Source: Gnomoniopsis sp. IMI 355080
Lineage: Eukaryota > Ascomycota > Sordariomycetes > Diaporthales > Gnomoniaceae
NCBI GenBank assembly: GCA_027946555.1
Contig: JAPEVC010000028.1
Coordinates: forward strand, 124,001-188,000
Length of the DNA stretch: 64,000 nt
Direction: 5' to 3'
In this document: positions 59,236 through 64,000 of the stretch, piece after piece
How positions within the stretch are numbered: the first letter of the stretch is position 1
Layout of the letters: every line of letters begins with the position of its first letter
The notes under the pieces: generated by a model
The model's input: only the letters and a program-made list of their open reading frames with translations
Databases searched by the model: none
Told to the model about the DNA's origin: nothing
Position numbers and translations under genes: made by a program

Positions 59236-61294
59236 GGTGAGTGTTCGTCGGCAATTTTTCACATTATACAAAAGGATACTTTGTCCAAGAACTTGAAACG
59301 ATGCCGTCGTTGAGCAGTCGAGTACCCTTTTAAGTGGCTTGTGGGACGTTTATCGACAGCACATATGTAACATATCATAAAAATGTCGGGCCCTCGGGCG
59401 ACATGTCAGACCGCAGCGCCTTGACCGAGTCAAGCAGCATCAAGCCGCTTATAAAGCATGTGTTCGGTTAGGCAGTCTCTCAAACAAGCAGGCAAGCAGC
59501 GTACTCACCAAGTGGCTCAAATGTGGTACGAGCAAGCCAATAGACACATAACGCCCAGCCCTCGCATGACGCTCAGCTCTTGTCTTATTTCGCCGATACT
59601 CGAATCGAGCCCAGGGGAATGAGGTTGCTCAGTAGACGTGACCTGTTGATAGGCGACCTTTTAACCCTTTCACTTGGCTTGCGGCCAAGGCCTAGTACAG
59701 TAGTACCAAACCCCATACCACCAGGAGCAAGAGCCAGTCTTCGAGCACCGTTAAATCAGATCGGACTTTGACTTCCTCCGACTCCAAGACTTCCAACAAA
59801 GCTTCATCTGCGCGTTGAAACATCTCGGACATTCGGAAACAGCCGGCCACGCGGGGTTCCATGGCACAATGTTGACGTGCCACGACAGACTAGACACAGG
59901 ATTAAAAGCGATAGGACACCCAAATCAGTAGGTTGTCTTATGTTTATCCAAACGCCCCGCCCCATCTCGTTTTTCTTCTGTAGCTCCCGTCGCGAAGAAG
60001 GGAATACGTGCAAAGCTTATGTGTAAATCTCAATCGCGATGTGAACTTGGTTGCATCTGATTCTGTAGAGATGCCTGTGAATGATATAATGAAGTCAATG
60101 AAATCTATAGTGACTTGTCGGTATAGTGGGGCGTAGATTTCTGACTTTCTCATACGTTGGCATCTCGCACCTCACCTGGGCAGCTTTCGTTCCCTTCACT
60201 TGAGTACCGGGCCCCCTTCTCACTGAAATTTAGTAACGCTACTGTGTAACGTCAAAGATCTTCAGCGAGGTTTCTAAGGGCTATTGAATAATATAGATCT
60301 AATAATAAGGATCTTGATACGAGTATATACCTGGAAAGTCGAGATCTGCTACTTCATCAGCTCTTCGAGCATGCAAGCCTGGAGGGGATATTTCTTCATA
60401 TATACTTCACGGAGAGGTCCCATCGATGATCTTGCTATATTAGGCAATATCACCAAAGTAGGCCTTGACGAGCCTATCTTATTTGAAAAACGCGCCCGGC
60501 GGATATAGATTATAATTAGTTCCAGCGTATTTCTATCCTTTACATCAAAGAAATGGAACAACAGATTCGAGTTTCCCCGAGCCTCAACCCGCTCACTCGG
60601 CCACAGGTCTATCGAGACTTCCATTACTTCGTATAATGCGTGCCTAGGCTGAGATAACCTCTTATGTGCTTGCAGGCGCTGCGTATTAGCTTCGGGCCCC
60701 AAATTTCCCATCGCTGCACCACTGCGGAAGCGAGGCAGAGGTCTTGGCCCGAGGGGCTCCGGGCGGGATCTGCATTTAGCGTTGCTGCGGACCGTTCCAT
60801 TATTGCTTGCATCCAACTGCGTATAAGTCGGCGTTAATGACGTTTAATCAGGTGATGTTTGAAATGATGTTGGTGGACTAGTGTGATAAGTGCCCTGGGA
60901 CAACTAGACAACTTCACCCTGCAACGATGATAAAAGCCGCTGTGCCGCAGCTTTGCCGCAAATGAGCATGATGCCAACAGATAAAATCCGCTGTGCCGCA
61001 GCCCCCGTGCAAGTAAGCAGTATGATTGGCATAGGTCCGAATAAAGCGAATTTTCGTGCGGAATTTCCACTATGGCTAAATAAAATCAGCTATAATTGTT
61101 CCAGCTTGTTATACATCGTAATTACAATGTTTAGAAGTAGCAGTTTACGAGAAGACTGTGACTTAGTGCTGAGCTGCTATATAAGCTGGTTTAACGCGAC
61201 TTTTTTCTAGTAAGCGTATTAGATTACATACGTTATCTGCTTTCTCTCCATCGATTCAAGAACTCCTCAGTCCGACACAGATTCAATAGCTACG
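59236..61294. other. Long intergenic region before the GMC oxidoreductase
   Basis: About 2 kb. It holds an unrecognised 155-codon open frame (60349-60816, minus), a segment at 60784-60833 resembling 22731-22787, and a 23-bp direct repeat (60929-60951 and 60980-61002). This looks like a mosaic of old repeats with no intact gene. Confidence 0.5.
60929..61002. repeat. 23-bp direct repeat pair
   Basis: GATAAAAGCCGCTGTGCCGC at 60929 recurs as GATAAAATCCGCTGTGCCGC at 60980 (each followed by AGC); 22 of 23 bases match, 51 bp apart. Each copy ends in a small dyad, GCTG-N5-CAGC in the first copy. Confidence 0.7.
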
Positions 61295-63222
61295 ATGATA
61301 TCGTCGTACGACTTCGTCATTATAGGTGGTGGGACAGCTGGCCTAGTCGTGGCGGCTCGCCTTACCGAAGTCGAGAGCATATCGGTCCTTGTTCTCGAAG
61401 CAGGTGGCGATTTGGCTGACGATCCACGCGTCAAAATCCCCATCTTCTATGCAGCCCTGCTGGGCTCAGAGCACGACTGGAGTTTCCGCTCCGAACCTCA
61501 AGTCAGTATCAAATTCATACACATCTACCTCCGCGAGGGCACGTTTGGCTAATTTATGTTATAGGAGGGCCTTAACGGCCGAGTGATCGGCTTAAATCAA
61601 GGCAAAGCCTTGGGAGGCTCTAGTGCTTTGAACGCGCACGTCTTTGTTCCTCCTCATGGGGACGTGATTGATTCATGGGAGACACTAGGCAACACCGGAT
61701 GGACCTGGGATATGCTGAAGGAGTACTCGTCCAAGTCTTACAGCAGCCCAAGCATTCCCAAAGACACAGAGAAAAGACTGGCTATCGAACATTGGCCTGC
61801 CTCGCTGAAGGATCAGGCCAAGGGGCCGATTCAAACGTCGTACGGCAACAGCGAACACCCCATCCGCGAAGCCTGGGCGAAGACGTTCCGCGCTGCTCAA
61901 CAGGAGATGCAGGACAACCCGTTCGTCCAGCCTTCTATAGGGTCGTTTAGTTCGCTGGCTAGCATTGATCCCGTAACTTGTGAAAGGAGTTACTCTGCTT
62001 CTGCATATTATCAGTCTGCGAAGCAGCGGTCGAGTTTGCATGTTCTCACTAATGCGCACGTGGAGAAGATCCTCTTCGAGGAAGGTAGCGCGACCAGTCC
62101 TTCAAAGCGGGCAATGGGCGTGCAATATATGCACAATGGCGAGATCAAGACGGCTAGCGTAAACAAGGAGGTCATCCTCGCAGCTGGTGTCTTTCAGTCG
62201 CCAAAGATCCTCGAGCTATCAGGCATTGGCAACGAAGAGCTGCTTCAGCGCTATGGAATTGACGTAGTCGAGGACCTTCCCGGCGTCGGGGAAAATCTCC
62301 AGGACCATCTAATTTCTTACACCGCTTTCGAAGCTAATGATTCAATTGAGACCAAAGATGCCCTCGTCCGGCAGGAGCCCGAGGCAATCGGGCTCGCTAT
62401 GCAGGAATACGCGGCCACGCAGAGTGGGCCTCTGGCCTCACTTGGCGTGCACACATACGCATACTTGCCTCTCCCAGCCAAAGAGCAGGCGGACTTGAAG
62501 ACGTTGCTCGGGCAGACTTGCGGAAAGGGGCATTATGCTCGAGTGACTGAGGCCGCGCTGCTCGACCCTCAGCAGCCATCAGCTGCGTACCTCACGGCCC
62601 TGGGGCAGACGAACTTCCCGCTGGACCTAGCGGACCCCACAAAGACGCCAGCTCCGTCTGCGGGCAAGTTTATCACGTTTGGCGTGATGCTTTCACGGCC
62701 TCTTTCTCGAGGAAGCGTTCATCTGTAGGCTCCGTCCCATCTCTCTTGATATAAACCATTCACACTAACCTCGCTCATTGCCAAAGTACATCTACCACTG
62801 CCACAGAGCCCCCTGTTATTGACCCAAAATACCTCTCCAACCCCATTGACGTAGAGGTCCTCGCACGACACATGCTATGCATCAAATCCCTAGCCGCCTC
62901 GCCAGCCATGCGTCCCCTACTCGCACAGCCCCTTAAGTTCCGCGACCCGGCCGCCGACTTCAACGGCGACTTGAACGCCGCTAAGGCCTATGCGCGGGCG
63001 AATCTAGTCTCGATGTGGCATTTTGCCGGCACGTGTGCAATGCTGCCGCGCGAGCAGAAGGGTGTGCTGGATGCGCGGCTGCGGGTGTATGGGGTGCAGG
63101 GGCTAAGGGTGGTGGATGCGAGTGCCATTCCGCTACTCAGCACGGCAAATCTACAGGCTACGGTATATGCGGTGGCGGAGAGGGCGGCGGATTTGATTAA
63201 AGGGGACTGGGGGCTGGAGTGA
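61295..63222 (+). CDS. GMC-family FAD oxidoreductase
   Basis: Glucose-methanol-choline type flavoenzyme, about 600 residues. Exons 61295-61501, 61565-62724 and 62787-63222; introns of 63 and 62 nt, GT-AG. The N-terminal dinucleotide fold is DFVIIGGGTAGLVVAARL with LVLEAGGD, then the GMC signature GKALGGSSALNAHVFVP after the first intron, and GVFQSPKILELSGIG (second GMC signature). The C-terminal active-site region is SMWHFAGTCAML with the catalytic His and VVDASAIPLLSTANLQATVYAVAERAADLI. No signal peptide is seen, so an intracellular oxidase or dehydrogenase of an alcohol intermediate is more likely than a secreted one. It may be the last gene of the right cluster. Confidence 0.93.
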
Positions 63223-64000
63223 GTTGGTGGGATCACTGACTAAATATTCTTCACAATTGCGTTCACAATTGCGATTCTAGATTACCTAGGTAGCATGAAC
63301 GGACCCAGGAACACGCTTTCCCTTCCCGTTTTTCTCTTCTGTATTAAAAGGCACAGTAGTATTTAGCTTTCTCGCTTTGCATTGTCTTATCATTTATGAG
63401 CGTGGTCGTCGGGCGATATTGTTTCCTTAACATAGGCAACTTCTATAACTTGGAAGTTGAAATTGCATACGCCGAAGAAAAGAGGCCAGCGGCCGAATGG
63501 TGTTTTCAACGTTGAAGCACTAAGCCAATAGTCTTTTATATAAAAGATAAACAAATAATATTGTAGGATTATAATTGATAAAAAGAAGATATAATATTAG
63601 AAACCTTTTCTATATACCTTTTTTGTCATTTTTAATCTACTGCGAATCAATAATGAAATAAATAAAGCTAGAATTCATTATAATTAACCTTTAAGTCTTA
63701 AAACCTAAGTTAATTTAATATAATCTAAATTACTTATAGCTTTAATTATAGTTATAATCCCGCACGCTGCCTTAAATAGGTTAAATAGAGTAGCTAATTG
63801 AAGGCTAGGAAATTTATTCGAGTCCCTTATTGCCGTCCATAGCCCTGCCGTCTGCCTCCCTCCACCCCCCCACACATACACAGCCACCCGCCCGGTATGG
63901 CTGACTACCTATGTAAACAAATAGCAAGCCACGTTTCGTATCACTGCATATACCCCTCTATTCAAGCTTACCTTTCCACTCTAATTAGTGCCTGATAGTT
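63223..64000. other. Right flank with AT-rich, RIP-like block
   Basis: A CCTAGGTAGC word lies at about 63285-63294. Bases about 63510-63780 are AT-rich with runs of TA and no coding signal. This may mark the edge of the right cluster. Confidence 0.5.

Noticed and set aside
60349..60816. 155-codon minus-strand frame before the GMC gene
   Set aside because: Unrecognised, overlaps the dispersed repeat fragment, and its composition is unlike the nearby genes; probably a chance frame.

Overview
The window is nuclear DNA from a filamentous ascomycete. Most genes are broken by short introns (45-190 nt, nearly all GT-AG), the products are typical secondary-metabolism enzymes, intergenic DNA carries a recurrent CCTAGGTA word, and there are AT-rich islands that look like repeat-induced point mutation (RIP). 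A member of the Sordariomycetes is my inference; the sequence does not prove it. All gene models are hand-spliced from the DNA.

Left cluster (1-25,120). A non-reducing polyketide synthase (NR-PKS) enters from the left edge with a SAT starter-unit domain. A divergent pair of dedicated fatty acid synthase subunits follows (FAS alpha on minus, FAS beta on plus). Next come an O-methyltransferase, a 14-TM type MFS transporter, an FSH1-type serine hydrolase and an AflR-like Zn2Cys6 regulator. This is the logic of aflatoxin, sterigmatocystin and dothistromin pathways: a small FAS makes a short acyl starter, the SAT domain loads it, and the NR-PKS builds an alkanoyl polyphenol, which is then methylated and exported. 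A 9-bp inverted repeat, CGGACTCCG, occurs in the PKS, FAS alpha/beta and methyltransferase/transporter promoters and is the best candidate operator. The FAS alpha reading frame appears broken by a 1-nt or 4-nt excess near 7,800.

Middle (26,424-31,606). Genes with no obvious pathway role: a fusion of an HD-domain phosphohydrolase with a UMP/CMP-kinase-like domain, an aldehyde dehydrogenase, and a small four-exon secreted protein.

Right cluster (33,983-63,222). A highly reducing PKS (KS-AT-DH-MT-ER-KR-ACP, no release domain) lies among a BBE-type FAD oxidase, two tandem Methyltransf_22-like paralogs, a CYP52-like P450, a class I methyltransferase, a P450-reductase fusion, another P450, an unidentified polytopic membrane protein and a GMC oxidoreductase. 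No regulator or transporter is seen in this part. It looks like a separate, heavily oxidised and methylated polyketide pathway; its product cannot be read from the sequence.

No tRNA, rRNA, CRISPR array or intact transposon was recognised.
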